Positions 18,996-28,276 of a stretch of 64,000 nt of DNA are shown here, piece by piece. This stretch comes from Thiofilum flexile DSM 14609. GTDB taxonomy: Bacteria > Pseudomonadota > Gammaproteobacteria > Thiotrichales > Thiotrichaceae. The notes beneath the pieces are model-generated. The model did no database searches. It was given only the letters and a program-made list of their open reading frames with translations, and was not told where the DNA came from. Position 1 is the stretch's first letter; the number at the start of each line of letters is the position of its first letter. The stretch is from NCBI RefSeq assembly GCF_000380185.1, contig NZ_KB904791.1, positions 60,397 through 124,396 of the forward strand. Direction: 5' to 3'. A program made the position numbers and the translations under genes.

Positions 18996-19870
18996 GTACT
19001 CCACTGGAACAAAGCCATTGGCATATTACTTGGAATTATTTTAAAACCAGTCGCGGGGGTATGATCGGTTTAGCCTTCCTAGTGATACTCTTACTAGCAG
19101 TTATTTTTGCCGATTTTATCGCCCCCTTTGATCCTGCCTTACAAAATCGTCAAGCCTTACTACTGCCCCCTGCATGGACTGAAGCCGGACATCTGCCTTA
19201 CCTACTCGGAACCGATGCGGTAGGGCGCGATATACTCTCACGCCTCATTTATGGCGCACGTTACTCTATCTTTATTGGCTGTGTAGTAGTGAGCCTCTCG
19301 GTCATTATCGGTACGTTACTCGGTGTCATCGCTGGTTACTATCAGGGCTGGGTAGATACCGTCATTATGCGCATCATGGATATTATTCTAGCCTTTCCTA
19401 GCCTATTACTCGCACTCGGAATGGTCGCGGTATTAGGCCCTAGTCTGATTAATGCCATGTATGCTATTGCGCTCACCATGCTCCCCCACTTTGTACGCCT
19501 CACTCGTGCTAATGTTATGGGTGAAAAAAATCGCGATTATGTCATTGCCAGTCGCGTAGCAGGCGCGGGTAATTTACGTTTAATGTTTAAAACGATTCTA
19601 CCTAATTGCATGGCTCCCTTAATTGTGCAAGCTACCCTATCCTTCTCTAATGCTATTTTAGACGCGGCGGCATTAGGCTTCTTAGGCATGGGTGCTCAAC
19701 CCCCAACACCCGAATGGGGTGCTATGCTTGCCGAAGCACGGGAATTTATTACCCGTGCGTGGTGGGTAGTGACCTTTCCGGGCTTAGCCATTTTACTGAC
19801 TGTGCTTTCGATTAATTTAGTGGGTGATGCCCTGCGTGATGCCCTAGACCCAAGGATGCGCCGCTCATGA
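18992..19870 (+). CDS. dppC: Dipeptide ABC transporter permease DppC
   Basis: Second permease, 292 aa, with the N-terminal OppC_N-type segment and six membrane spans. GTDAVGRDILSRLIYGARYS is the family signature, and the coupling loop is NRDYVIASRVAGAGNLRLMF. It overlaps both neighbours by 4 bases, so synthesis of permeases and ATPases is probably coupled. Confidence 0.93.
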   Translation: MSTPLEQSHWHITWNYFKTSRGGMIGLAFLVILLLAVIFADFIAPFDPALQNRQALLLPPAWTEAGHLPYLLGTDAVGRDILSRLIYGARYSIFIGCVVVSLSVIIGTLLGVIAGYYQGWVDTVIMRIMDIILAFPSLLLALGMVAVLGPSLINAMYAIALTMLPHFVRLTRANVMGEKNRDYVIASRVAGAGNLRLMFKTILPNCMAPLIVQATLSFSNAILDAAALGFLGMGAQPPTPEWGAMLAEAREFITRAWWVVTFPGLAILLTVLSINLVGDALRDALDPRMRRS

Positions 19871-20841
19871 GCTTATTAAGTGTACGCAATTTATCCGTTG
19901 CTTTCCCTACTCAAAACGGCTGGTTTCAAGCCGTTGAGGGGATTAATCTCACGGTAAACCCCAACGAGATACTGGCAATTGTAGGCGAATCCGGCTCTGG
20001 CAAATCAGTCGCTATGCTCGCCTTAATGAATTTACTCCCCCCGCAAGCCCGTATTACCTGCGACGAGTTAGTGTTGGATGGTAAAAACCTGCTACAGCTC
20101 ACCGCAACCGAAAGACGGCGCTTAAATGGTGGCACTGTGGCCATGATTTTCCAAGAGCCGATGACTAGCCTCAACCCCTGCTTTACCGTGGGATATCAAA
20201 TTGATGAGGCAGTAAAAACCCATGTAGGTGGCGGGCGTAAAGAACGCAAAGAGCAGGTATTAAGCCTATTAGAGTCAGTCGGTATTCCAGACCCCGCTAG
20301 GCGGTATGATGCTTATCCACATCAAATGTCAGGCGGTATGAGTCAACGCGCTATGATTGCAATGGCGTTAGCAGGGCAACCTAAACTCCTCATTGCGGAT
20401 GAACCGACTACCGCGCTCGATGTAACCGTACAGGCTCAAATCCTTGAGCTACTCCTGAAGTTACAACAGCAATTTCAAATGGGGCTGATTTTAATTACCC
20501 ACGATATGGGCGTGGTGGCCGAAACAGCCCAACAAGTGGTCGTACAATACGCGGGGCAACAGGTTGAAAAAAACTCAGCCTATGAATTATTTAATCACCC
20601 CCACCACCCCTATACCGCAGCTCTATTATCCGCCTTACCCGAACGAGCGCTCCCAACGGGCTTATTACCCACTATCCCCGGTCTAGTACCCGGACAACAC
20701 AATCGCCCCCAAGGTTGTCTATTCGCCCCACGCTGCGCCTATCAACAAGCCCGTTGTCAAACAGAAGTACCCGCTTTAGCACAACAGCAACAGGGCTGGA
20801 TACGCTGCTTTTATCCATTGGAGACGGAGACTATGCTATGA
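19867..20841 (+). CDS. dppD: Dipeptide ABC transporter ATP-binding protein DppD
   Basis: ATPase subunit, 324 aa. Walker A is GESGSGKSV (residues about 40-48), the signature is MSGGMSQR and Walker B is LLIADEPTTALD. The C-terminal oligopeptide/dipeptide extension has cysteines CLFAPRCAYQQARC that may bind an iron-sulfur cluster, as reported for Dpp/Opp ATPases. It overlaps dppF by 4 bases. Confidence 0.94.
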   Translation: MSLLSVRNLSVAFPTQNGWFQAVEGINLTVNPNEILAIVGESGSGKSVAMLALMNLLPPQARITCDELVLDGKNLLQLTATERRRLNGGTVAMIFQEPMTSLNPCFTVGYQIDEAVKTHVGGGRKERKEQVLSLLESVGIPDPARRYDAYPHQMSGGMSQRAMIAMALAGQPKLLIADEPTTALDVTVQAQILELLLKLQQQFQMGLILITHDMGVVAETAQQVVVQYAGQQVEKNSAYELFNHPHHPYTAALLSALPERALPTGLLPTIPGLVPGQHNRPQGCLFAPRCAYQQARCQTEVPALAQQQQGWIRCFYPLETETML

Positions 20842-21800
20842 GTGAAGTATTGCGTGCTGAACAACTCTGTCGCTACTACTCTGTCCCGCAAGGCTTTACT
20901 AAGCCTAAAGCGGTAGTACGCGCCCTCAATGGAGTCAGCTTTAATTTACAAGCCGGTCAAACACTAGCGATTGTAGGCGAGTCCGGTTGTGGCAAATCCA
21001 CCCTCGCTCGCGCCTTAACCTTGATTGAAACACCCAGTGCTGGTGAGTTATGGATCGATGGCAAACCGATTGATTTCACTCATAAGCCCAGTGCTGAATT
21101 ACGCCGCACTATTCAAATCGTGTTTCAAAATCCTTATGGTTCACTCAATCCACGCCAAACCATCCAACAAATGCTGGATGAACCGCTATTACTCAATACG
21201 ACTATGAGTAAATCCGAGCGTCGTCAAGCCGTTGCTACCATGCTAGAACGCGTGGGATTACGCCCTGAATATGCCGAGCGTTATCCGCATATGTTTTCCG
21301 GTGGGCAGCGCCAACGGATTGCTATTGCCCGTGCCTTAATGCTGAAACCGCAAATTGTGGTATTAGACGAACCTGTATCCGCCTTAGACCTATCAGTACG
21401 CGCCCAGATTTTGAATCTATTGACCGAGCTACAACAGGAGCTAGGTTTAGCTTATGTATTTATTTCGCATGATTTGTCGGTCGTTGAACGGATTGCCGAT
21501 CAGGTACTGGTGATGTATTTCGGGCGGGTGGTGGAGTATGCCCCTAAAACTACCATTTTTGCCCGCCCCCAACATCCTTACACCCAAGCACTCTTTTCAG
21601 CCACTCCCCAAGCACGAGTCGGCGAAAAGCGCGAGCGTATTCACTTACAAGGTGAACCACCCTCACCCTTAAAGCCACCCTCAGGCTGTGCCTTTAATCC
21701 ACGCTGTCGATTTACACAAACTATCTGTAAGGATGAATTACCTGAATTACGCAACCTAGAAGGCAGCCAAGTAGCCTGTCACTTAGCGCCTATAGGCTAG
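20838..21800 (+). CDS. dppF: Dipeptide ABC transporter ATP-binding protein DppF
   Basis: Second ATPase, 320 aa. Walker A is GESGCGKST, the signature FSGGQRQR and Walker B IVVLDEPVSALD, with the cysteine-bearing C-terminal segment GCAFNPRCRFTQTIC. The start is the ATG at 20838 that overlaps the dppD stop; the same frame stays open 41 codons upstream inside dppD, but those codons are shadow sequence. It is the last gene of the operon and is followed by a long hairpin terminator. Confidence 0.94.
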   Translation: MSEVLRAEQLCRYYSVPQGFTKPKAVVRALNGVSFNLQAGQTLAIVGESGCGKSTLARALTLIETPSAGELWIDGKPIDFTHKPSAELRRTIQIVFQNPYGSLNPRQTIQQMLDEPLLLNTTMSKSERRQAVATMLERVGLRPEYAERYPHMFSGGQRQRIAIARALMLKPQIVVLDEPVSALDLSVRAQILNLLTELQQELGLAYVFISHDLSVVERIADQVLVMYFGRVVEYAPKTTIFARPQHPYTQALFSATPQARVGEKRERIHLQGEPPSPLKPPSGCAFNPRCRFTQTICKDELPELRNLEGSQVACHLAPIG

Positions 21801-21810
21801 TTCTACTTGT

Positions 21811-21864
21811 AAAAGGTCAGTGAGTAGTTCTAGTGACTACGGAAGCACTGCTCACTGACCTTTT
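21811..21864. terminator. Bidirectional terminator between dppF and mgsA
   Basis: A perfect 14-bp stem (AAAAGGTCAGTGAG at 21811-21824 with its complement at 21851-21864) ends in TTTT on the right and AAAA on the left. The 26-base loop contains a smaller GTAGT/ACTAC stem. It lies between convergent genes and suits both. Confidence 0.85.
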
Positions 21865-21871
21865 GCATCTA

Positions 21872-22339
21872 CTATTTCTCTTGTGGAACCACCTGCTGCA
21901 CTACCCGTTTTAAATAACTACCATAACGCTCCTCGACACTTTTCGGTTGTGGAGCTTGTTCGGGATGCATAAAGTAGGGGCTGCTAATAATATAATTCGC
22001 GGTACTCTCATTACAGGCAATCGGCACATCATAGACCGTGGCTAGTCGTACTAAGGCTTTAACATCCACATCATGCGGCTGGGCAGTCATGGGGTCTTGA
22101 AAGAAAAATACAACCTCAATCTTCCCCTCGGCAATTAAAGCACCAATTTGTTGATCGCCCCCTAATGGGCCACTCTTAACACCTGTAATATCTAATGCTG
22201 GATTCTCAGCCTTAATCAGTTTTGCAGTAGTTCCGGTCGCGACAATGGGTCGCTCTAAAAAATAGGCTTGATGGGCTTTAACCCAATCACATAAAGCACG
22301 TTTTTGTTGGTCATGAGCAATCATCGCTAGTGCCTTCAT
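21872..22339 (-). CDS. mgsA: Methylglyoxal synthase
   Basis: Converts dihydroxyacetone phosphate to methylglyoxal plus phosphate, a bypass of lower glycolysis under phosphate limitation. It is 155 aa, like E. coli MgsA (152). ATGTTAKLI binds phosphate; KSGPLGGDQQIGA holds the catalytic Asp; FFQDPMTAQPHDVDVKAL is a family signature. I start at ATG 22339, preceded by GGAA, giving MKALAMIAHDQ; the frame extends further but homologues begin here. It is divergent from the AEC carrier gene. Confidence 0.94.
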   Translation of the reverse strand: MKALAMIAHDQQKRALCDWVKAHQAYFLERPIVATGTTAKLIKAENPALDITGVKSGPLGGDQQIGALIAEGKIEVVFFFQDPMTAQPHDVDVKALVRLATVYDVPIACNESTANYIISSPYFMHPEQAPQPKSVEERYGSYLKRVVQQVVPQEK

Positions 22340-22413
22340 AAATAGAGTTCCTTTTGAATTAAGGTTGATATGCAGTAAAATACGACTCCCTCCATTATGC
22401 TGAACACTCACTC

Positions 22414-23358
22414 ATGTCTGCTAGTTTCTTAGCGGGGCTAAATGCCATTATTCCGCTGTTTATTTTGATAGGTTTAGGCTATTTAGCCAAACGTACCGTA
22501 CTTGATAGCAAAATGCTCCCTGCGCTGAATAGTTTTGTCTATTATTTTGCCGTGCCTGCTTTATTATTTAATGCGGCTCGCCAACAAAATCTTGAGCATT
22601 TACTGCATCTTTCCGGCTTAGGCCTATTTAGCCTCGCAGCACTTATCACGGGGCTGATCGCGGTTGCGGGTTGTTATAACCTATTTCATATCCGAGGTTT
22701 TACTAACTTAGTGCAACGCGGTTTAGCCGCTACCTTTGCTAATTTTGCCTATATGGGCATCCCCCTTATTATGAGTGTGCTAGGCAACAAAGCGCACGGA
22801 GCCTTAATCGCTATTATCTTAATGGGTAATTTAGTGCTCATTGCTGGATCACAATTATTGATAGAGGCGCATGCACAAGGTGCCATGAGTATCCGTGCAG
22901 TGGGTGCTATTTTAGATCGTGCTTTACTGCGTAACCCCATTTTTGTAGCCACGATATTAGGGGTGCTCTGCTCGGCAGGGCAAGTGCCTATTCCTGCTGG
23001 AATCGAGGCTGCATTAGAGATGCTCGCCCCCGCTGCGATTCCGGTCGCCTTATTTTGCTTAGGGGCAGGATTGCAATGGAGGAATACCCAAGTCAATAAA
23101 GGCGAACTAGCGTGGTTAATCCTCGTAAAACTTGTGCTACATCCGGGGATTACCTATTTATGCTTTTGGCTCGTGGGGGTTGAAGACCACACTTGGCTAT
23201 TAACTACCGTCTTACTGACTGCCCTACCCACAGGTGCCTTAGCCCATGTGGTCGCGCTTAAATACAATACCTTTAGCCACGAAACTGCCCAAATAGTGGC
23301 ACTCTCGACGCTCTTTTCTCTCATCAGTGTGGCGTTATGGACGGCTTTATTACTCTAA
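22414..23358 (+). CDS. AEC (auxin efflux carrier) family transporter
   Basis: 314 aa integral membrane protein with about ten hydrophobic spans in two inverted halves, as in the AEC/bile-arsenite-riboflavin superfamily. IPLFILIGLGYLAKR at the N terminus and the NFAYMGIPLIMSVLG block are family features. Members export or import small carboxylates such as malate, but the substrate cannot be told from sequence. A second AEC gene lies at 47472. Confidence 0.82.
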   Translation: MSASFLAGLNAIIPLFILIGLGYLAKRTVLDSKMLPALNSFVYYFAVPALLFNAARQQNLEHLLHLSGLGLFSLAALITGLIAVAGCYNLFHIRGFTNLVQRGLAATFANFAYMGIPLIMSVLGNKAHGALIAIILMGNLVLIAGSQLLIEAHAQGAMSIRAVGAILDRALLRNPIFVATILGVLCSAGQVPIPAGIEAALEMLAPAAIPVALFCLGAGLQWRNTQVNKGELAWLILVKLVLHPGITYLCFWLVGVEDHTWLLTTVLLTALPTGALAHVVALKYNTFSHETAQIVALSTLFSLISVALWTALLL

Positions 23359-23409
23359 CGCTTTTTCTTTTATACTCCCTGTTTAATTTTTAATAGTTAG
23401 GAGACCACT

Positions 23410-24318
23410 ATGTCCGCTCAAACCGGTATTCATGGCGAACACCATCCCGCCGCACGGTTTTTAATGATCCGTGTAACACCACAAGGTAAAAGCGCTCTAA
23501 AAGAACAAATCACTGCCTTTTATGCCAAGCGCCATGTGCTGGCTCGCACCCAACCCTATGCCGGTATGGCAACTACCTTAGCCTTTGGCAAAGCATTATG
23601 GCAGGAGCTTTATACCGAAGGGCCAGAACATTTCTTAGATATGCCGGTGGTCGAGGGTGAGTTTCCACATCCTGCTGTGCCGGCTGATTTAATGGTCTAT
23701 ATTGCCAGCACTCGGGTAGATTTATGTTTTGAACTGGCTGATGCATTGGTGAGTGGCTGGGAGGGCATTACCGTCGTAGATGAATGCAGTGCCTTTCGTT
23801 TTCATGAGCGCCGTGATTTAACCGGATTCATTGATGGCATTGAAAATCCGGTTGAAGGTGAAGAGTCCGATGCCGTTACCTTATTACCAGAGAGTACCGG
23901 AGCTTGCCAAAAGGGTAGCTTTGTATTTGCCCAGCGCTTTGTCCATGATTTAAAAAAATGGCAGAGTTATAGCGTAGAAGAACAACAAAAAGTCATGGGG
24001 CGCACCAAATGGGAAGGCGAAGAACTCGATGATGCGAGCAAGCCTGCGACTTCACATATTGCACGGGTGGATGTAGGAACCGATATTCTACGCTTTAGCC
24101 TACCCTATGGCAGTGCTGGGGGTGAAAAAGGGTTATTTTTCTTTTCATTTACCAATGATTTAGCCGTCATAGATGAAATGCTAAAACGTATGTATGGCTT
24201 AACTGAGGATGGGCTAAAGGATCGCTTATTGGAAGTGACCAAAGCAGTAGGTGGCAATTATTTCTTTGCGCCCCCGCAAGATTTATTAGATGAATTATTT
24301 GATTTAGAAGATATTTAA
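23410..24318 (+). CDS. DyP-type heme peroxidase (YfeX-like)
   Basis: 302 aa dye-decolourising peroxidase. The hallmark GxxDG is in GFIDGIENP (residues about 139-147), with the distal Asp; the proximal heme His is probably in SHIARVDVG, and the catalytic Arg in the FSLPYGSAGGEKGLFF region. No signal peptide, so cytosolic, like E. coli YfeX. An AGGAG-like site (TTAGGAGACC) precedes the ATG. It oxidises porphyrinogens or dyes in homologues; the natural substrate here is unknown. Confidence 0.9.
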   Translation: MSAQTGIHGEHHPAARFLMIRVTPQGKSALKEQITAFYAKRHVLARTQPYAGMATTLAFGKALWQELYTEGPEHFLDMPVVEGEFPHPAVPADLMVYIASTRVDLCFELADALVSGWEGITVVDECSAFRFHERRDLTGFIDGIENPVEGEESDAVTLLPESTGACQKGSFVFAQRFVHDLKKWQSYSVEEQQKVMGRTKWEGEELDDASKPATSHIARVDVGTDILRFSLPYGSAGGEKGLFFFSFTNDLAVIDEMLKRMYGLTEDGLKDRLLEVTKAVGGNYFFAPPQDLLDELFDLEDI

Positions 24319-24333
24319 TTTGCTCCATGAGCT

Positions 24334-24367
24334 ATCCCCCTCCTACTAGCCAAACGCAGAGGGGGAT
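24334..24367. terminator. Hairpin between peroxidase gene and ureG
   Basis: ATCCCCCTC (24334-24342) and GAGGGGGAT (24359-24367) form a perfect 9-bp G+C-rich stem with a 16-base loop between two convergent genes. A T-run is lacking, so termination strength is uncertain. Confidence 0.5.
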
Positions 24368-24383
24368 TAAGACCTAACGCAGA

Positions 24384-25001
24384 CTAAGCCGCCTGTTTAG
24401 TCAACATGCCACGCTCAACAATAAACTCAATAATGGTTTGTAAGCCTTGCTTGGTTTTGAGATTAGAAAACACAAACGGGCGCTCGCCGCGCATACGCTT
24501 ACTATCTTGCTCCATAACGGTGAGTGATGCGCCCACATAGGGTGCAAGGTCAATCTTATTGATCACTAATAAATCCGAGCGGGTAATACCAGGGCCGCCT
24601 TTACGCGGGATTTTTTCCCCTTCCGCCACATCAATCACATAGATCATTAAATCCGCCAACTCTGGGCTAAACGTCGCCGAGAGGTTATCGCCCCCGCTTT
24701 CAATAAAGACTACATCCAGATTAGGGAAGCGGGCTTGCAAATCCTCTACTGCCGCCAGATTCATCGAGGCATCCTCTCGAATCGCAGTATGCGGACAGCC
24801 CCCCGTTTCGACCCCGACAATACGCTCCACAGGCAAGGCTTCACTACGCATTAAAAACTGCGCATCTTCTTTGGTGTAAATATCATTAGTGACTACGGCA
24901 ATGTCGTAATCATCCCGCATGGCTTTACACAAGGCATCTAATAACGCCGTCTTACCTGACCCGACCGGCCCACCAATACCCACCCGTAAAGGATTAGACA
25001 T
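24384..25001 (-). CDS. ureG: Urease accessory GTPase UreG (no urease genes nearby)
   Basis: SIMIBI-class GTPase, 205 aa, that couples GTP hydrolysis to nickel delivery into urease. The P-loop is [12 protein letters not shown] at residues 9-20; the nickel-binding Cys-Pro-His is in [21 protein letters not shown] and [11 protein letters not shown] (G4 motif) are as in functional UreG. All key residues look intact. No ureABC, ureD, ureE or ureF gene is present in the 64 kb, and neither flank is urease-related. Confidence 0.95.
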   Translation of the reverse strand: MSNPLRVGIGGPVGSGKTALLDALCKAMRDDYDIAVVTNDIYTKEDAQFLMRSEALPVERIVGVETGGCPHTAIREDASMNLAAVEDLQARFPNLDVVFIESGGDNLSATFSPELADLMIYVIDVAEGEKIPRKGGPGITRSDLLVINKIDLAPYVGASLTVMEQDSKRMRGERPFVFSNLKTKQGLQTIIEFIVERGMLTKQAA

Positions 25002-25054
25002 ACAATACTCCTATTTATTTAGCCTAACTTGGCGGCAGCAAGTTTTACGCCAAT

Positions 25055-25079
25055 GCGTCATGCCTCTAGGCACTGACGC
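25055..25079. other. Imperfect hairpin upstream of gdhB
   Basis: GCGTCA (25055-25060) pairs with TGACGC (25074-25079), and the stem continues TGCC/GGCA after one bulged C. It sits in the 164-base gap between divergent ureG and gdhB and may be a regulator site or leader structure. Confidence 0.35.
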
Positions 25080-25165
25080 TTAAAACCGCTACTCTAGCAG
25101 CTTCATACTACCGCGTTACCAACAACATTAATTACACATTCCTTCACCCAGCTAGGACGAATAAT

Positions 25166-28147
25166 ATGGATTCAAACTCAATTCTTCGCGCTATTGAAGT
25201 ACAACTCTTTACCCAACAGGCCCAAACTCCCGCCCGTTTATTATGGCTCGACCAAGCACTACACCCGTTCTTTTTTAATTTTAATCGTGACGAGACCGAT
25301 GCTTTAGCCGTATTAGCCAATAATTTAGGGCGCTTAGACGTCTTACATAAACTGCCGCTGGTGGATCGTGATGACCGTATTATGCTCGCGCAAATCAGTT
25401 ATCCTAACTCACTATATGATGCACTCGGACAACTCCCTAAACGGAATAATCTTTCTTACACCGAGATTAATACCTCGCAAATTAATCTCCCTAATAGTAA
25501 ACATCCGCTAGAGATTTTACGCTTTGATTATGCCCGTAAAACCGATCCAGAAATAGCAGAAGGTAACTTCAGTCCCGTTCCTAGCACTATTGAACAATCC
25601 GTATTAGATATATTAGCCGATGGTAATAGCACCATTCCCCTCGATGAAGCTAAAGCTTTAATCCAATTATTATGGGCTAATAATGAACAATATGTACAAG
25701 TATCCCATCCCGAACGTCTAGCGCGCATTATCGACCTCTATGTCAAAACCCGTAATAATGATGACATTTACTTTGATGCGCTCCCCTTTAATCAAGGTAC
25801 TACAGGAGAAACCACACGAATTCTATTCGGGGTAGGCAATCCACCACCTAATGATTATTTATTACAAATCATGGCGGTATTTAAGCGTCTCAATATTGGC
25901 GTCAAACGTGCTTATAACCTCACTATGAGCAATGGTGTGTATCCTTATTTCCTTGCAACTTTTTATGTTGCATCACGGGAAGGCAAATCACTAGAAAAAG
26001 GCTCTGAACTCTATCAACGTTTACAGCGCGAACTCTATAATACTCAAATTATCTCTAATTTAGCTGCGACCTATCCCACTATGGTTGAGACGGGGATTGT
26101 GAATGGTATTGATGCCACCTTAATTGAGGCTATGATTAGCTTTTGTCATACCAATCTAGCGCATAATCGCCCTGATAAATACACACCGGATACGATTGCC
26201 CAAGCTTTTCATAATCACCCCGACATTACCCTGCAATTAATCAAGTTATTTTATACTCGTTTTGATCCTGAATGCAGTGAGCGTGATACTTATACTCAAA
26301 TATTGGATGAAACCAATAATCTAGTGGCGACCTTTAATACCGGACGGCGCTTTTTAGATGAGTTACGCCGTACTATTTTCCGCTGTGCGATTAGCTTTAT
26401 TCAATACTGCTTAAAAACCAATTTCTTTGTACCCGAAAAACATGCACTGGCATTTCGTTTAGATCCCGCTTACTTAGAGGAGTTAGGTACAGAGTTTACT
26501 TCAGATTTACCGAATGATCGTCCGTTTAGAATTACCTTCTTCTTTGGTCGACGTGGCTCTGGTTATCATATTGGCTTCTCTGATATTGCACGTGGCGGCT
26601 GGCGTACCCTGATCACGCAAGGACGGGATGACTATCTCAATAGTGCTAATACCCTATTCCGTGAAAATTATGTACTCGCCCATACTCAGCATTTAAAAAA
26701 TAAAGATATTTATGAGGGTGGCTCTAAAATGGTCGCCATTCTTAATGTTGATATTGGTGCCGATGCGGATAAACGACGCCAACAACTTTATAAATTACAA
26801 TTTGGTTTTATTAATGCCTTTTTAGATATTTATGTCACTGAAAATGGCCATGCTAAAGATACGCGTGTGCTGGATTATTATGGTGAAGACGAGCCTATTG
26901 AATTAGGTCCCGATGAAAATATGCATGACACCATGATTGAACTCATTGCTAAGCAAGCAGTAAAGCGGGGCTATTTACTCGGTTCTGGTATTATGTCGAG
27001 TAAACAAGTAGGGATTAATCATAAAGAATATGGTGTAACTTCCATTGGTGTGACCCGCTTTGCAGAAGTTACCATGCAGGAAACCTTGGGCATTAATATG
27101 CATCAAGACCGCTTTAGCGTGAAATTCACCGGCGGGCCTAATGGTGATGTGGCGGGTAATGGGATGCGTTTATTATTAGAGCGTTGTCCACAAGTCGAAA
27201 TTCGCCTGATTATTGATGGCTCTGGTGCTTTATACGATCCTCAAGGTTTAGACCATGCTGCCTTAAGCCAAATTGTCCTGAAAGCCGATGCCGATGCTTT
27301 TGATGCGAATGCCTTACATACCGGCGGCTTTATCCTCTATCGCCAACAAACTCGTAAAGAAGGCTTACGTGAGCTATTTAAAAAGCTACTGAAAACCGAG
27401 CAAGGTTTGAAAGAGGAGTGGGTGTCAAATGATGAGTTTTATAAAACCTTTAATAACTTAATTTTCACCGTAGAAACTGATCTATTCATTCCTGCAGGTG
27501 GTCGCCCAGAAACGATTGATATGCGTAATGTCGAGCAGTTTTTCAAAAATGGAGCACCCTCAGCGAGAGTGATTATTGAGGGAGCCAATTCATTTATTAC
27601 CCCTGATGCACGCCTAGCCCTACAAACACGCGGGGTGGTGATTATGCGTGATGCCTCGGCTAATAAGTGCGGGGTTATTTCTTCATCCTATGAAATTATT
27701 GCTAATCTTCTAATGAATGATGAAGAATTCTTAGCAAATAAAGCCCAATATGTTAGCGATGTATTAGTGATACTCAATCAGCTAGCCGAAAAAGAGGCAC
27801 GCTTGATTATAAAACGCAACCGCGAAACGAGTGAGCCTTATACCGCTATTTCTAATAAAGTCAGCCGTGAAATCAATGAGCATTATGCAAAAATATTTGC
27901 CTATTTCCAGAAAAATCCCGAACTGGTCAATCGACCCGATTATATTCATGCCATTTTGCTGCACTTACCACGTATGATTGCTACCGATCCGTTCTGGAAA
28001 GGACGTGTTGAGCGTTTACCTAATAAACTCAAATTTGCCATTTTAGCCAGTAAGTTGGCCTCGCAACTGGTCTATGAGGGTAATGATGACACCGTGTATG
28101 CGGATATGATCGCCTCACAAGTTCAGCATCTAAAAGAAGCTGTCTAG
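25166..28147 (+). CDS. NAD-specific glutamate dehydrogenase, large (about 115 kDa) class
   Basis: 993 aa enzyme interconverting glutamate and 2-oxoglutarate plus ammonia, normally catabolic. The N-terminal half is a long regulatory region; the catalytic core begins around residue 480 (FFFGRRGSGYHIGFSDIARGGWR). The substrate Lys lies in YEGGSKMVAILN. The Rossmann segment KFTGGPNGDVAGNGM is near residue 655, and VIIEGANSFITPDA near 802. It is about 1000 residues, between the hexameric 50 kDa enzymes and the 180 kDa class, and resembles the GDH2-like group. It stands alone with its own upstream region. Confidence 0.9.
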   Translation: MDSNSILRAIEVQLFTQQAQTPARLLWLDQALHPFFFNFNRDETDALAVLANNLGRLDVLHKLPLVDRDDRIMLAQISYPNSLYDALGQLPKRNNLSYTEINTSQINLPNSKHPLEILRFDYARKTDPEIAEGNFSPVPSTIEQSVLDILADGNSTIPLDEAKALIQLLWANNEQYVQVSHPERLARIIDLYVKTRNNDDIYFDALPFNQGTTGETTRILFGVGNPPPNDYLLQIMAVFKRLNIGVKRAYNLTMSNGVYPYFLATFYVASREGKSLEKGSELYQRLQRELYNTQIISNLAATYPTMVETGIVNGIDATLIEAMISFCHTNLAHNRPDKYTPDTIAQAFHNHPDITLQLIKLFYTRFDPECSERDTYTQILDETNNLVATFNTGRRFLDELRRTIFRCAISFIQYCLKTNFFVPEKHALAFRLDPAYLEELGTEFTSDLPNDRPFRITFFFGRRGSGYHIGFSDIARGGWRTLITQGRDDYLNSANTLFRENYVLAHTQHLKNKDIYEGGSKMVAILNVDIGADADKRRQQLYKLQFGFINAFLDIYVTENGHAKDTRVLDYYGEDEPIELGPDENMHDTMIELIAKQAVKRGYLLGSGIMSSKQVGINHKEYGVTSIGVTRFAEVTMQETLGINMHQDRFSVKFTGGPNGDVAGNGMRLLLERCPQVEIRLIIDGSGALYDPQGLDHAALSQIVLKADADAFDANALHTGGFILYRQQTRKEGLRELFKKLLKTEQGLKEEWVSNDEFYKTFNNLIFTVETDLFIPAGGRPETIDMRNVEQFFKNGAPSARVIIEGANSFITPDARLALQTRGVVIMRDASANKCGVISSSYEIIANLLMNDEEFLANKAQYVSDVLVILNQLAEKEARLIIKRNRETSEPYTAISNKVSREINEHYAKIFAYFQKNPELVNRPDYIHAILLHLPRMIATDPFWKGRVERLPNKLKFAILASKLASQLVYEGNDDTVYADMIASQVQHLKEAV

Positions 28148-28158
28148 CTTTCTCTAAT

Positions 28159-28188
28159 AAAAAAGGGGCGGAGTATGTACTTCGCCCC
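28159..28188 (-). terminator. Terminator for the low-complexity protein gene
   Basis: GGGGCG (28165-28170) pairs with CGCCCC (28183-28188), extended inward by a wobble and AGTA/TACT. On the - strand the stem is followed by six T (28164-28159), the classic intrinsic form for the gene ending at 28277; it may also stop gdhB read-through. Confidence 0.8.
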
Positions 28189-28199
28189 CAGATTCTTAG

Positions 28200-28251
28200 A
28201 AAGTAAGCGAGTATTTCTTCCGCAACTGCTCCAGAAATACCCAATTACTTT
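28200..28251. repeat. Palindromic repeat family, copy D (internally deleted, 52 bp)
   Basis: Arms 28200-28218 and 28233-28251 pair at 16 of 19 positions (AAAGTAA and GTATTTCT blocks match; three mismatches between). The 14-base centre TCCGCAACTGCTCC joins the inner ends of the two arms found in the longer copies. It looks like a copy that lost about 55 bases of core. It lies between the terminator and the 3' end of the gene at 28277. Confidence 0.75.
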
Positions 28252-28276
28252 GCTATACCTACTTAGCAAAAATCTA

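Noticed and set aside
25028..25042. CTTGGCGGCAG upstream of gdhB, identical to part of the repeat core
   Set aside because: Only about 11 bases match and no arms are present; not counted as a fifth copy.
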